Below, piece by piece: positions 15,214 to 24,181 of a stretch of 64,000 bases of DNA. The notes beneath the pieces were generated by a model that was given only the letters and a program-made list of their open reading frames with translations, did no database searches and had not been told where the DNA came from. Every line of letters begins with the position of its first letter. The stretch's first letter is position 1. A program made the translations under genes and the position numbers. This DNA comes from Angelakisella sp. (GTDB lineage Bacteria > Bacillota > Clostridia > Oscillospirales > Ruminococcaceae), in NCBI GenBank assembly GCA_020025195.1, contig JAHHSN010000003.1, positions 1-64,000 of the forward strand, given 5' to 3'.

Positions 15214-16084
15214 AAAAATGACATTCCGAACCATTCTGCGGGAGGGACGCGCGTTCCTCTCGCAGTCTCTCTGCCCCGAAGACGCCGACCCCGCCTTTGA
15301 GGCTTTTCTGCTCCTGCAAAAAGTATTTGGTCTCACACGGGAACGCTATCTCGCCGAGGCGGACAGCGACGCCCCCCGCGCCCTTTTGCCGGAGTATGAA
15401 GCGCTTCTCCGGCGCCGGGCTGCCGGCGAGCCCGTGCAATATCTGCTCGGCGAGTGGGAGTTCATGGGGCTTCCCTTCACGGTGGGGCCGGGAGTGCTCA
15501 TTCCCCGTCCCGAAACCGAGCTCCTTGCAGAGGACGCCCTTGCTTTCCTTAAAGATCGTCCCAGACCCCGTATTTTGGAGCTCTGCGGCGGGAGCGGCTG
15601 CCTTGCCGTCTCGCTGGGTGTCTTCTGCCCGGAGGCCTCTGTGGTCACGGTGGAGCTTTCCCGGGAGGCGCTCCCCTATCTTAAAGAAAACGTGCGGCGA
15701 AACGCCGTCCAAAATGTAGAGGTGCTGGCGGGAGACGCCCTCTCCCCCTCCGGGCGGCTCTTGGAGGAGCGCTTTGACCTCATCCTTTCGAACCCGCCCT
15801 ACATTGCTGAGGAGGAGCTTCCCACCCTCCAGAAAGAGGTCCGGCGGGAGCCGCGCATGGCGCTCTGCGGCGGCCCGGACGGTCTGCTCTTTTACCGGGC
15901 GTTCTGCCGGCTCTATCCCCCGCTTCTGGTCCCCGGCGGGCGGCTTGCCTTTGAAATCGGGGAAACCCAAGGGGCGGCGGTTTCCGCTCTGCTGAAAGAG
16001 GCGGGGCTTTCCCATATCACCGTGCAAAATGACCTCGCGGGGCTTCCCCGGGTGGTCGCCGGGCAAAAAACCAATCTTCTGTGA
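15197..16084 (+). CDS. prmC: Peptide chain release factor N5-glutamine methyltransferase PrmC
   Basis: This 295-residue SAM-dependent enzyme methylates the GGQ glutamine of release factors. The N-terminal helical domain (to about residue 95) is followed by a Rossmann fold with LIPRPETELL, the SAM loop ELCGGSGCLAVSLG and the catalytic NPPY at 199-202. The ATG at 15197 has CCGGAGG six bases upstream. An internal ATG at 15218 has none. In most relatives prfA follows or precedes; here the next gene is on the other strand, so the target release-factor gene lies elsewhere. Confidence 0.92.
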   Translation: MPISGEKMTFRTILREGRAFLSQSLCPEDADPAFEAFLLLQKVFGLTRERYLAEADSDAPRALLPEYEALLRRRAAGEPVQYLLGEWEFMGLPFTVGPGVLIPRPETELLAEDALAFLKDRPRPRILELCGGSGCLAVSLGVFCPEASVVTVELSREALPYLKENVRRNAVQNVEVLAGDALSPSGRLLEERFDLILSNPPYIAEEELPTLQKEVRREPRMALCGGPDGLLFYRAFCRLYPPLLVPGGRLAFEIGETQGAAVSALLKEAGLSHITVQNDLAGLPRVVAGQKTNLL

Positions 16085-16121
16085 GAGCCCCAGCGCTCCC
16101 AAAGGGCAGCACTTATAGCAT

Positions 16122-16164
16122 AAGCAAAACAGCGGTCAGAGATTTCCCTTCTCTGATCGCTGTT
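16122..16164 (-). terminator. Terminator hairpin between prmC and the XRE/zinc-ribbon gene
   Basis: AACAGCGgTCAGAGA (16128-16142) pairs with TCTCTGAtCGCTGTT (16150-16164). On the minus strand the hairpin runs into TTTTGCTT, fitting the end of the minus-strand gene; it has little T-run on the plus side. Confidence 0.65.
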
Positions 16165-16210
16165 CTCATAAATTGGGACGGAGATTTTTTCACGCCGCGG
16201 GAGCCTTTGC

Positions 16211-16660
16211 CTACTCCTCCGGCTTCAGCCAATGCTTTAGTCGGGGCAGCTGTTCCTCATAGTAAGCCCGCACCTGCTCGGGCGGCCAATTCTCACTAGA
16301 CATATGGCACACCAGAAAATCTGTTAATTCCTCAGGAGTTTTGTAAGCGAACGTTCCATCCGTATAGCACCATTTGCAGTAGTCCTCATTCCATGTTCCG
16401 TCCGGTTCCCTGCTGATAAAATCATCCTCCAGAGGCATCCCGCAGCACTGGCAAATGAGCTTCCGGGGCGACCCTAAAAGTGTATTGATCGAAACCTCAA
16501 ACAGCTTGGACAGCTGCTTCAAAGTTTCTGTATTCGGAACGGTCTCCCCATTCTCCCAGCGCGATACCGCCTGCCGCGTAACATAAACCTTTTCGGCCAG
16601 TTCTTCTTGCGAGTAGCCCTTTTGGGTACGGAGCTCAAATATAACGTCTTTTGTTTCCAT
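16211..16660 (-). CDS. XRE regulator fused to a zinc-ribbon domain
   Basis: This 149-residue protein has an N-terminal helix-turn-helix (about residues 4-62: YSQEELAEKVYVTRQAVSRWENG). A C-terminal putative zinc ribbon follows, with CQCCGMPL and CKWCYTDGTF supplying four to five cysteines. This pairing is known in Firmicute regulators that belong to the 'CQSCGMPL' zinc-ribbon family; the ligand is not known. The ATG at 16660 is preceded by GAGGTG. It stands alone between prmC and the glycogen operon. Its codon use appears slightly more AT-rich than its neighbours. Confidence 0.85.
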   Translation of the reverse strand: METKDVIFELRTQKGYSQEELAEKVYVTRQAVSRWENGETVPNTETLKQLSKLFEVSINTLLGSPRKLICQCCGMPLEDDFISREPDGTWNEDYCKWCYTDGTFAYKTPEELTDFLVCHMSSENWPPEQVRAYYEEQLPRLKHWLKPEE

Positions 16661-16779
16661 CGTGTTCACCACCTCATAAATATTATGTCATTACTGCTTC
16701 GGTCAATCAAGCAACTCTTTGTTGCTCCCCGCTGAAAGCGGCGCATCCCCGGGGGATACCGGCAAGACGCCATGTCATG

Positions 16780-16824
16780 AAAAAACGACAGCCTCCCGTT
16801 TGGAGAAGCTGCCGTTTTCTTTTG
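16780..16824 (-). terminator. Terminator of the glycogen operon
   Basis: On the minus strand AAAACGGCAGCTTCTCC pairs with GGGAGGCTGTCGTTTT and is followed by TTC. The mirrored A/T flanks make it usable in both directions. Confidence 0.8.
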
Positions 16825-16830
16825 CCTGGT

Positions 16831-18246
16831 TTAGATGTGGAGATAGAGGTCCATGTACTGCTTGGCGGAATTTTTCCAGCTGAAGTCGCACTTCAGCGCC
16901 TTCTTGACCGCCTGCGGCCAGACCTCCTTGTTCTCATAAAGGCCGAGCGCGCGCTTAACGGCGCCCAGAAGATCGTGGGCATTGTAGCTCTGGAAGGTGA
17001 AGCCGTTGCCGCCGTCGGGAGAATCCCAGTCGGTGATGGAATCCGCCAGACCGCCGGTGGCGCGGACGATCGGGATGGTGCCGTAGCGAAGCGCCAGCAT
17101 CTGCGAAAGGCCGCAGGGCTCGCTCTGGGAGGGCATCAGGAAGAGATCGGCGCCGGCATAGAAGCGGCGGGCAAGGGCGGGAACGAAGCCGCAGACAAAG
17201 CGAACCTTTTCGGGGTAGCGGTCCTGCATTTCCCGGAAGAAGTCCTCATACTCCGCGTCGCCGTTTCCGAGGATGATGATCTGCAGGTCCTCCGCCGCCA
17301 GTTCATCAAAGATATAGCGGACGAGGTCAAGGCCCTTGTGGGAGACGAGGCGGGTGACCATCGCGAGGAGGGGCTTATCCGGCTCCGCGGGAAGTCCCAG
17401 CTCCTCCTGCAGGGCCGCCTTGTTGACCGCCTTGCCCTTGGGGTCGGCGGCATTATAATGCTCCACGATGTTGGGATCCGTCTTGGGGTTGTAGGACTTG
17501 ATGTCGATGCCGTTCAGGATGCCGGAGAGCTTCCAGCTCTTGCTGCGGAGCAGATACTCCAGATGATGCCCGAAATAGGGCTCCAGAATTTCCTTCGCGT
17601 AGGTGGGGCTCACCGTGGTGATGCGCTCGCACTCCTCGATGGCGCCCTTCATCATATTGCAGTCGCCGCCGTATTCCACGATGCCCTGCGCCCACTCGGG
17701 CAGTCCGCAGACGTCGCCCGCCACCGCGAAATCATACTGTCCCTGATACTGGATGTTATGGATGGTGAACACGCTGTGGATATCATGGAGCTTGGGCACA
17801 CTGCGGTAATAGACATTGAGGAACACGGGGATCATCGCGGTCTGCCAATCGTTGCAGTGGATAACGTCCGGCTCATAGTCAATATGGACCAGCATTTCAA
17901 GTACCGCCTTGGAGAAGAATGCGAAGCGCTCCCCATCGTCAAAGTAACCATAGATACGGTCCCGCTTAAAGTAGAACTCGTTATCAAGGAAATAGAAGGT
18001 GACGCCCTCGTGCACCAGCGTAAAGACGCCGCAGTACTGCTGTCTCCAGCCGAGCGGTACGTTAAAGTAGGTGACGAACTTCATCTTTCGGCGCCATTTT
18101 TCGTCGATGGACGAATAAAGCGGCAGAATAACGCGGCACTGGGCGTCCAGCTTCTGCAGGGCCGCCGGCAGGGAGCCGGCAACGTCTGCCAGTCCTCCGG
18201 ATGCGATAAACGGATTCGCCTCACTGGCGGCATAAAGAATTTTCAT
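16831..18246 (-). CDS. glgA: Glycogen synthase GlgA
   Basis: This 471-residue GT5 glycosyltransferase extends alpha-1,4-glucan using ADP-glucose. The N terminus reads MKILYAASEANPFIASGGLA: the usual KTGGL nucleotide-binding loop is ASGGL, so the first lysine is missing. Other landmarks are present, for example HCNDWQTAMIP, LNGIDIKSYNP, VTRLVSHKGLDL and the C-terminal MPSQSEPCGLSQ with GTIPIVRATGGL. The start at 18246 follows AAAGGGGAG. It is the last gene of the glgB-C-D-A operon. Confidence 0.93.
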   Translation of the reverse strand: MKILYAASEANPFIASGGLADVAGSLPAALQKLDAQCRVILPLYSSIDEKWRRKMKFVTYFNVPLGWRQQYCGVFTLVHEGVTFYFLDNEFYFKRDRIYGYFDDGERFAFFSKAVLEMLVHIDYEPDVIHCNDWQTAMIPVFLNVYYRSVPKLHDIHSVFTIHNIQYQGQYDFAVAGDVCGLPEWAQGIVEYGGDCNMMKGAIEECERITTVSPTYAKEILEPYFGHHLEYLLRSKSWKLSGILNGIDIKSYNPKTDPNIVEHYNAADPKGKAVNKAALQEELGLPAEPDKPLLAMVTRLVSHKGLDLVRYIFDELAAEDLQIIILGNGDAEYEDFFREMQDRYPEKVRFVCGFVPALARRFYAGADLFLMPSQSEPCGLSQMLALRYGTIPIVRATGGLADSITDWDSPDGGNGFTFQSYNAHDLLGAVKRALGLYENKEVWPQAVKKALKCDFSWKNSAKQYMDLYLHI

Positions 18247-18272
18247 AGCACTGCTCCCCTTTCTATCCTGCT

Positions 18273-19382
18273 TTATACATGAGTTGTCCGGGGGATGTAG
18301 AGCGGATAGCTCCCGCATCCCGCGAGCTTACGGTTATCCATAATGAGGACGTCCTTGTCGCAGATGACATAGTCAAGGTCGGCGCCGTTGCCGACGTAGG
18401 TTCCCTGCATCAGGATGGAATTCCGGACCACCGCGCCGCGCCCAATGTGAACGCCGCGGAACACGATACAGTTTTCCACCTGACCCTCAATAATGCAGCC
18501 GTCCGCCAAAAGAGAATTCCGGACGCTGGCGGAAAGACCGTACTTGACCGGCACCTCGTCCCGCACCTTGGTGTAGACGGGACGCTCCGGCGGGAACAGC
18601 TCGGCGCGCACCTGCGGGTCAAGGAGGCTCATCGAAGCCTCATAGTAGGAAACCAGGCTGTCGATGTGCTTCGAGAAGCCTTCGTAGCGGTAGCAGTAGA
18701 TGGGAAGCTCCTCCCCGCGGGCAATGAGGCAGGACTTCACGAAGGAATAGCGGTTCATGCTTGCCGCCTCCTGTACCAGCTGGATGAGCAGTTCTCTCTT
18801 GATGATGTACATATTGCTGAAGATGAGGTCGCCCTCGCCGCCGTAGGAGGCTTCGGTCATGCGGCCGTCCTGATTGGTGCGCAGCACCACATGGCGCTCA
18901 AAGTGATCCGTCTCGCGGGGGGCGCTCACCAGCGTGATGCCGGCGTTCTTTTCGATGTGCTTTTCCAGCACCTTGGAGAGATCAACGCCGCAGACGAGAT
19001 TGCAGTCCGAGACGATGACGTTTTCCGCGTGGGACCGCTGGAGATACTCCATCACCCCCACCAGCGCCTCCAGACTTCCGCGGTAGATGCCGGCGGAGGT
19101 GTGGCTGGAATAGGGAGGAAAGAAGGTGAGACCGCCGCGCTTGCGGGAAAGATCCCACTCCTTTCCGGAGCCGATGTGATCCATCAGGCTGTGGTAATTG
19201 TTCTGCATGATGATGCCGACCGCATCCGCACCGGCGTGCACCATGCGGGACAGCTCAAAGTCAATGAGACGATACCGGCAGGCAAAGGGAACGGAACCCA
19301 TTGCCCGGTCGGTGGTCATGCCGCCCAGAAGATCGTCGTGCATATTGGAAAAGATGATGCCTAAGAGTTTTCCGTTTGCCAT
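18273..19382 (-). CDS. glgD: GlgD, ADP-glucose pyrophosphorylase-like subunit
   Basis: This 369-residue relative of GlgC has the N-terminal nucleotidyltransferase fold and a C-terminal left-handed beta helix (SVRNSLLADGCIIEG, ENCIVFRGVHIG). It lacks the GGxGxRL glucose-1-phosphate pyrophosphorylase loop; its N terminus instead reads GIIFSNMHDDLLGGMT. In Firmicutes GlgD has little activity alone and modulates GlgC in a heterotetramer. Its ATG lies one base after the glgC stop, with GAGGGGGT inside the end of glgC, so translation is coupled. Confidence 0.92.
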   Translation of the reverse strand: MANGKLLGIIFSNMHDDLLGGMTTDRAMGSVPFACRYRLIDFELSRMVHAGADAVGIIMQNNYHSLMDHIGSGKEWDLSRKRGGLTFFPPYSSHTSAGIYRGSLEALVGVMEYLQRSHAENVIVSDCNLVCGVDLSKVLEKHIEKNAGITLVSAPRETDHFERHVVLRTNQDGRMTEASYGGEGDLIFSNMYIIKRELLIQLVQEAASMNRYSFVKSCLIARGEELPIYCYRYEGFSKHIDSLVSYYEASMSLLDPQVRAELFPPERPVYTKVRDEVPVKYGLSASVRNSLLADGCIIEGQVENCIVFRGVHIGRGAVVRNSILMQGTYVGNGADLDYVICDKDVLIMDNRKLAGCGSYPLYIPRTTHV

Positions 19383-19383
19383 A

Positions 19384-20598
19384 TTACTGCACCCCCTCAA
19401 TGTCGTGGTCCACCATGTCCTTGGCCTTGACCTTGACGTTTTCTCCGATGGTGACGCCGGAACCGATGACGGTGACGCCCCAGTTTTCCTTATCCGGAAC
19501 CAACTCGGGGCATTCTCCTACATAGGCTCCGCGCTTAACGGTCACATTTTCCGAAACGATGGCGAAGTGAACCTCCGCCCCCTCCTCCACCGTGGCGCCC
19601 GGCATCAGGATGGAGGAATCAATGACCGCGTTCTTGGCCACGCTGACGCCGGAAAAGAGGATGGAAAAGTCCACATTGCCCTCCACGTTGCAGCCCTCCG
19701 AGATCATGGAGTTCTGCACCTTGGCGTCCTCTGCGATATAGTGCGGCGGCATACAGGGGTTGCGGGAATAGATCTTCCAGTCGGGATCATAAAGCTCCAG
19801 CGGAACATTGGGATCGAGAAGATCCATATTCGCCTCCCAGAGGCTGTCGATGGTGCCGACGTCCTTCCAGTAGCCCTGGAAGGCATAGGCCACCAGCTTT
19901 TCGCCGGCGGCGAGCATCTTGGGAATGATGTTCTTTCCGAAATCCTTGCTGGATTCGGGGTCGAGGTTATCCTCCTGCAGGTATTTGCGGAGCTTCTTCC
20001 AGGAGAATATGTAAACGCCCATCGAGGCGAGGTTGCTCTTGGGGTTCTGGGGCTTTTCCTCGAACTCATAGATGGTGGTGTCCTCATGGGCATTCATGAT
20101 GCCGAAGCGGGACGCCTCCTCCATCGGGACCTCGATGACCGCGATGGTGCAGTCCGCACCCATCTTCTTGTGGTGCTCCAGCATCTTGGTATAATCCATT
20201 TTATAGATGTGGTCGCCGGACAGGATGAGCACATATTCGGGGTCATAGCGCTCGATGAACGGGATGTTCTGATAGATGGCGTTCGCCGTGCCGGTGTACC
20301 AGTCGGAGCCGCTGCTCTTTTGGTAGGGGGGCAGCACAAACACACCGCCGTTCAGACGGTCGAGATCCCAGGGCTGACCGTTGCCGAGGTACTCATTGAG
20401 CACCAGCGGCTGATATTGGGTCAGCACGCCGACGGTGTCGATGCCGGAATTGACACAATTGGAAAGCGGGAAATCAATGATGCGGTACTTCCCTCCAAAC
20501 GGGACCGCCGGCTTCGCCAGCTTCTGGGTAAGGGTATAGAGCCGGCTGCCCTGCCCGCCTGCGAGCAGCATAGCGACCCATTCTTTTTTCATACTCAT
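19384..20598 (-). CDS. glgC: Glucose-1-phosphate adenylyltransferase GlgC
   Basis: This 404-residue enzyme makes ADP-glucose from ATP and glucose-1-phosphate, the committed step of glycogen synthesis. It has the N-terminal loop LLAGGQGSRLYTLT, KPAVPFGGKYRIIDF, the catalytic-region GDHIYKMDY, and FEEKPQNPKS. The C-terminal beta helix with repeats around PHYIAEDAKVQNS is the allosteric part. An ATG at 20598 follows AAGGAGGG; a second ATG two codons on is also possible. It is expected to work as a complex with GlgD. Confidence 0.95.
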   Translation of the reverse strand: MSMKKEWVAMLLAGGQGSRLYTLTQKLAKPAVPFGGKYRIIDFPLSNCVNSGIDTVGVLTQYQPLVLNEYLGNGQPWDLDRLNGGVFVLPPYQKSSGSDWYTGTANAIYQNIPFIERYDPEYVLILSGDHIYKMDYTKMLEHHKKMGADCTIAVIEVPMEEASRFGIMNAHEDTTIYEFEEKPQNPKSNLASMGVYIFSWKKLRKYLQEDNLDPESSKDFGKNIIPKMLAAGEKLVAYAFQGYWKDVGTIDSLWEANMDLLDPNVPLELYDPDWKIYSRNPCMPPHYIAEDAKVQNSMISEGCNVEGNVDFSILFSGVSVAKNAVIDSSILMPGATVEEGAEVHFAIVSENVTVKRGAYVGECPELVPDKENWGVTVIGSGVTIGENVKVKAKDMVDHDIEGVQ

Positions 20599-20614
20599 AA
20601 CTAAAGAACCCTCC

Positions 20615-22555
20615 TTATTTTTTGGTGGTCTTGGGTTTTTGGGAATTGGTGCGGCTTATTTTGGGCGCAACCAGCTCAAAGATCTGGAAAGAATAGGGCG
20701 GGACGTCCATGGTCACGCTCTCCTGCCACTGACCCTGCGGCTTGGCCTCGGTGAGGAGCTCCCCGCCGTCCGGGAGGCCGGCGCCGCCGAAGCGCTCCTC
20801 CTCACTGGAAAACACCGTACGGTAGGTTCCCGCGTCGGGAACGCCCATCTGGTAGTTCTCCCACTTTACAGGGGAGAAGTTGCAAAGCACGAGCAGCCGC
20901 CTGCCCGCCTCATCCTCACGGTAATAGGAAATAACACTGCGGGTATTGTCATCGGCATTGAGCCAGCGGAAGCCGTCCCAGCTGTCCTCAATCTGCCAGA
21001 GAGGCGCATTTTCCTTATAGAATCGGTTGAGCGCCCTGACATATTCCTGCGTCTTGCGGTGCATCTCATAATCCAGCAGCATCCAGTCCAGCTGCTGCGC
21101 GTAGTTCCATTCGATGAACTGCCCGAACTCACAGCCCATAAAGAGCAGCTTTTTTCCGGGATGGGTCATCATATAGCCCATAAACGTGCGGAAGCCCGCA
21201 AATTTTTCCTCGTAGCTGCCGGGCATCTTATTGAGGAGAGACCCTTTCCCATGCACCACCTCATCGTGGGAGATGGGCAGGATGAAGTTCTCCGAAAAAG
21301 CATACATCATGCTGAAGGTGAGCTTATCGTGGTTATAGCTGCGGAAGTAGGGGTCGAGCTTCGCATAGCTCAGAACGTCGTTCATCCAGCCCATGTTCCA
21401 CTTGTAGTGGAAGCCAAGCCCTCCGACGTCCGGCGGACGGGTGACAAGCGGCCACGCCGTCGATTCCTCCGCGATCATGAGAAAGCTGTCATGCTCCGAG
21501 AGGACCGAGGAATTGAGCTTTTGCAGGAAGGCGACCGCCTCCAGATTTTCCCGACCGCCGCGGACATTGGGACGCCATTCGCCGTCCTGCCTGCCATAGT
21601 CAAGGTAGAGCATCGAGGCCACCGCGTCCACGCGGATGCCGTCGATGTGATAAACACTCGCCCAGAAGTTGGCGCTGGAGATGAGGAAGCTCTCCACCTC
21701 GCCGCGTCCGAAATCAAAGATGCGGGTACCCCACTCCTTGTGCTCCATCTTGGCGGGATCGGAATATTCATAGCAGTAGCCGCCGTCAAAGCTCGCAAGA
21801 CCGAAGGCATCCTTCGGGAAGTGGGCGGGAACCCAGTCCATGATGACACCGATGCCGGCCTTGTGGAAGGCATCCACCAGTGCCATGAAGTCATGCGGGG
21901 TACCGTAGCGGGAGGTCGGCGCGAAATAGCCGGTGACCTGATAACCCCAGGAGCCATCGAAGGGATATTCGGTGACGGGCAGAAGCTCCACATGGGTGTA
22001 ACCCATCTCCTTCACATAGGGCACCAGTTCCTCGGCAAGTCGGCGGTAATCATAAAAGCCGCCGTCCTCGGTGGTGCGCCAGGAGCCGATATGTACCTCA
22101 TAAATATTGATGGGCGCCGAGGAAGCATTGACCGCGGGACGTTTTTTCATCCACGCGCTGTCGTGCCAGCGGTAGCCCTCCAGCCGGTAGAGCTTGGAGG
22201 CGTCACCGGGACGGGTCTCGGTGTGGAAGGCATAGGGGTCGGCCTTAAAGAGCGTCCCGCCGTCCTCCGTGGTGATGGCATACTTGTAGCAGTCGTACTG
22301 GTGCACGCCCCGGACCTTTCCGCCCCAGAGCCCCTGCTCATTGAGGCGGATGAGGGGATTTTTTCCCGGCTCCCAGTTGTTAAAATCGCCCACCACGCTG
22401 ACCGCCTGTGCATGAGGCGCCCAAGTGCAGAATTCGGCGGACTCATCTGTTTTCAGATGCGCTCCCAAGAGCTCATAGGCATGGCTGTTGGAACCCTGAT
22501 GGAACAGGTAAACCGGCAGCTCCTGCTTTTTCCCAATTTTGTTCAAAGTCTCCAC
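20615..22555 (-). CDS. glgB: 1,4-alpha-glucan branching enzyme GlgB
   Basis: This 646-residue GH13 enzyme introduces alpha-1,6 branches. It has an N-terminal CBM48 region (about residues 25-125), a TIM barrel with DWVPAHFPKD, the nucleophile aspartate in DGIRVDAVASM, the acid/base glutamate in IAEESTAWP, and HDEVVHGKGSL, then a C-terminal beta domain. The start is uncertain: GTG at 22555 is close to AGGA, and a TTG three codons later is better placed for AAAGGGAG. It is the first gene of the glycogen operon, with a good promoter upstream. Confidence 0.94.
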   Translation of the reverse strand: METLNKIGKKQELPVYLFHQGSNSHAYELLGAHLKTDESAEFCTWAPHAQAVSVVGDFNNWEPGKNPLIRLNEQGLWGGKVRGVHQYDCYKYAITTEDGGTLFKADPYAFHTETRPGDASKLYRLEGYRWHDSAWMKKRPAVNASSAPINIYEVHIGSWRTTEDGGFYDYRRLAEELVPYVKEMGYTHVELLPVTEYPFDGSWGYQVTGYFAPTSRYGTPHDFMALVDAFHKAGIGVIMDWVPAHFPKDAFGLASFDGGYCYEYSDPAKMEHKEWGTRIFDFGRGEVESFLISSANFWASVYHIDGIRVDAVASMLYLDYGRQDGEWRPNVRGGRENLEAVAFLQKLNSSVLSEHDSFLMIAEESTAWPLVTRPPDVGGLGFHYKWNMGWMNDVLSYAKLDPYFRSYNHDKLTFSMMYAFSENFILPISHDEVVHGKGSLLNKMPGSYEEKFAGFRTFMGYMMTHPGKKLLFMGCEFGQFIEWNYAQQLDWMLLDYEMHRKTQEYVRALNRFYKENAPLWQIEDSWDGFRWLNADDNTRSVISYYREDEAGRRLLVLCNFSPVKWENYQMGVPDAGTYRTVFSSEEERFGGAGLPDGGELLTEAKPQGQWQESVTMDVPPYSFQIFELVAPKISRTNSQKPKTTKK

Positions 22556-22684
22556 TCCCTTTTCCTAGGGTTATGCGCGCGAAAGGCTGGGAAGGCTTCC
22601 CTTTTTTCGGCGTTCGGTCGATCGTCCCGCGGCGGGAGGAAACCCGGAGGCCCCTTCCTGACGCCATCTGTTCTAATCAGAGAC

Positions 22685-22713
22685 ATTATACCATTCCTGC
22701 CCAAATTTATCAA
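22685..22713 (-). promoter_or_regulatory. Promoter of the glycogen operon
   Basis: On the minus strand TTGATA (22713-22708) and TATAAT (22690-22685) are spaced by 17 bases. The leader to glgB is about 120 bases long and shows no recognised riboswitch. Confidence 0.8.
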
Positions 22714-22851
22714 GTTGCAGACCATCTATTTTGGCAGTATTGACAAATGTATGCCCGAATTTTACGACTTTTCATTGACTTAACCCTTAAAAGCCGCGGT
22801 GCCCTATCCCACCTTGCGGCGGGAAAGGCTCCCTTATCCCCCCGGGCGGGG

Positions 22852-22879
22852 TTGCGGGCTTTCTCAAAATCGTTATAAT
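22852..22879 (+). promoter_or_regulatory. Promoter of the PHP phosphoesterase
   Basis: TTGCGG (22852-22857) and TATAAT (22874-22879) are spaced by 16 bases, immediately before the AGGAGG and ATG at 22903. The rest of 22714-22851 contains no gene. Confidence 0.6.
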
Positions 22880-22902
22880 AGGGAAAGCAGGAGGATGATT
22901 TC

Positions 22903-23757
22903 ATGTTTGTCGATCTTCATATTCACAGTTATTTTTCCGACGGAGCCATGACCCCCGAGGAGGCCGCCCGCGCCTGTCGGGACAATGGCGTAGGACTGGC
23001 CGCCCTCTGTGACCACAACAGCTGGCTCGGCGCCGAGCGCTTTGCCGACGCCTGCCGAGAGCTCGGGGTCACCGCCATCCGAGGCTGCGAGTTCGACTGC
23101 CACTGGGAGGGGCGGCAGCTGCATATTCTGGGCTACCGCTTTACCCCCACCCCGGAGCTTGCCGACGTCGCACACCGCTCCCGGGAGCTTCTCCTTCGGA
23201 TGAGCGATGATCTGATCAAGCGCATGAGGCCGGAGCACCCCGAGCTTTCTCTGGAGGAGCTCCACGCCTTTCGCTATGACCCCATAAAGGGCGGCTGGGC
23301 CGGGCTTCACTATCTCCTAAAGAAGGGCGTCACCGCCTCCCTTTCCGAGGGGATGCCCCTCTATGCGCGGTATGGTCTGGATTACGCCTCCTACCCCTTT
23401 CCTGCGGCGTCCGAAGTGATCTCCGCCATCCGGGCGGCGGGCGGCGTACCCATTCTGGCGCACCCCGGCGCCTACTTTAAGGAACTCAGTCTGCGGGAGC
23501 TTTATGCCGCCTATGACGCGCTGCGGGCGCTGGGTCTCATGGGCATCGAAGCCTATTACCCCCGTCAGGATAAGACGCTCACCTTCCGAACGCAGGTCTA
23601 CTGTGAGAGAAACAAATGCCTCATGACCTCCGGCAGCGATTCCCACGGGCTTTTTGCCCACACCGACGGCTATCGCCAGTACCAGATCGGCATCCTGATG
23701 ACCGAGCCCCGGCAGCTTCAGCTGGGAGACCTTGTCCCCGCCGAACAGCTCTTATAA
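22903..23757 (+). CDS. PHP-domain metal-dependent phosphoesterase
   Basis: This 284-residue protein has all four PHP metal motifs: DLHIHSYFSDG (residues 4-14), CDHNS (36-40), LAHPGAY (about 185) and the C-terminal SGSDSHG. It belongs to the YciV/TrpH-like branch, whose members act as 3',5'-nucleoside bisphosphate phosphatases or 5'-3' exonucleases. The exact substrate is not predictable. AGGAGG lies 7 bases before the ATG. It appears monocistronic; a small gene on the opposite strand ends two bases after its stop codon. Confidence 0.9.
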   Translation: MFVDLHIHSYFSDGAMTPEEAARACRDNGVGLAALCDHNSWLGAERFADACRELGVTAIRGCEFDCHWEGRQLHILGYRFTPTPELADVAHRSRELLLRMSDDLIKRMRPEHPELSLEELHAFRYDPIKGGWAGLHYLLKKGVTASLSEGMPLYARYGLDYASYPFPAASEVISAIRAAGGVPILAHPGAYFKELSLRELYAAYDALRALGLMGIEAYYPRQDKTLTFRTQVYCERNKCLMTSGSDSHGLFAHTDGYRQYQIGILMTEPRQLQLGDLVPAEQLL

Positions 23758-23758
23758 A

Positions 23759-23881
23759 TCACCGGCAGGAAACGGCCGGCTGTCCGTCGGAATCCTCATA
23801 AAAAATAAAATCATCGAGATCGCCGTCCACCGAAAACCAAGGCGTCTCGGTCGATTGCTTCAGCTCCTCTTTTTTCTCCAC
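23759..23881 (-). CDS. Small acidic hypothetical protein
   Basis: A short frame of 40 codons begins with GTG 8 bases after GGAGG (minus strand GGGGAGGTGAGA); a GTG one codon earlier is also possible. It encodes an acidic peptide beginning VEKKEELKQSTETPWF, with DGDLDDFIFYEDSDG in the middle. A plausible promoter (TTCATC, 17 bases, TAGAAT at about 23940-23912) lies upstream. It has no family I recognise, no signal sequence and no membrane segment. Support is the ribosome binding site, codon-like composition and a clean fit against the convergent PHP gene. It is not close to certain. Confidence 0.5.
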   Translation of the reverse strand: MEKKEELKQSTETPWFSVDGDLDDFIFYEDSDGQPAVSCR

Positions 23882-24181
23882 CACTCTCACCTCCCCACAA
23901 ACGCTTTTTCTACCATTCTATGCGGTACGGAGGTTTTGATGAACGGAAAAGCATGGTTTTCGCACCAAAAAACGGCACAGTCCCTTGGGGTGCGCCCCAT
24001 AAGGAAGTATTTCTAAAAAGGTCTTGTTGGTTTGCCCTTAACCATTGCACCATTTTTACTTTGGAAGGAGTAAAAAGGGTATGCTCGTAAAGCTGACACA
24101 GAGAAACGGCATAGTATTCTGTTCTCACTTATGTTTATAATTCATAACAAACCGAAAATCAGAATTTAGAGAGGAAACAAA
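23882..24181. other. Intergenic region with change in base composition
   Basis: The left part still resembles the host sequence. From about 24010 the DNA becomes AT-rich and contains GGAAGGAG followed by an ATG (24081) that opens a 19-codon frame of unclear meaning. A TATAAT-like element at 24136-24141 precedes the acetyltransferase gene. No other gene is supported. Confidence 0.4.

Noticed and set aside
20639..22783. A 714-codon frame on the plus strand opposite glgB
   Set aside because: It has no known motifs and no ribosome binding site; the minus strand encodes a complete branching enzyme.
23910..24128. A 72-codon minus-strand frame before the acetyltransferase gene
   Set aside because: It lacks a clear ribosome site and crosses the composition boundary; it could be a remnant but support is too weak to annotate.
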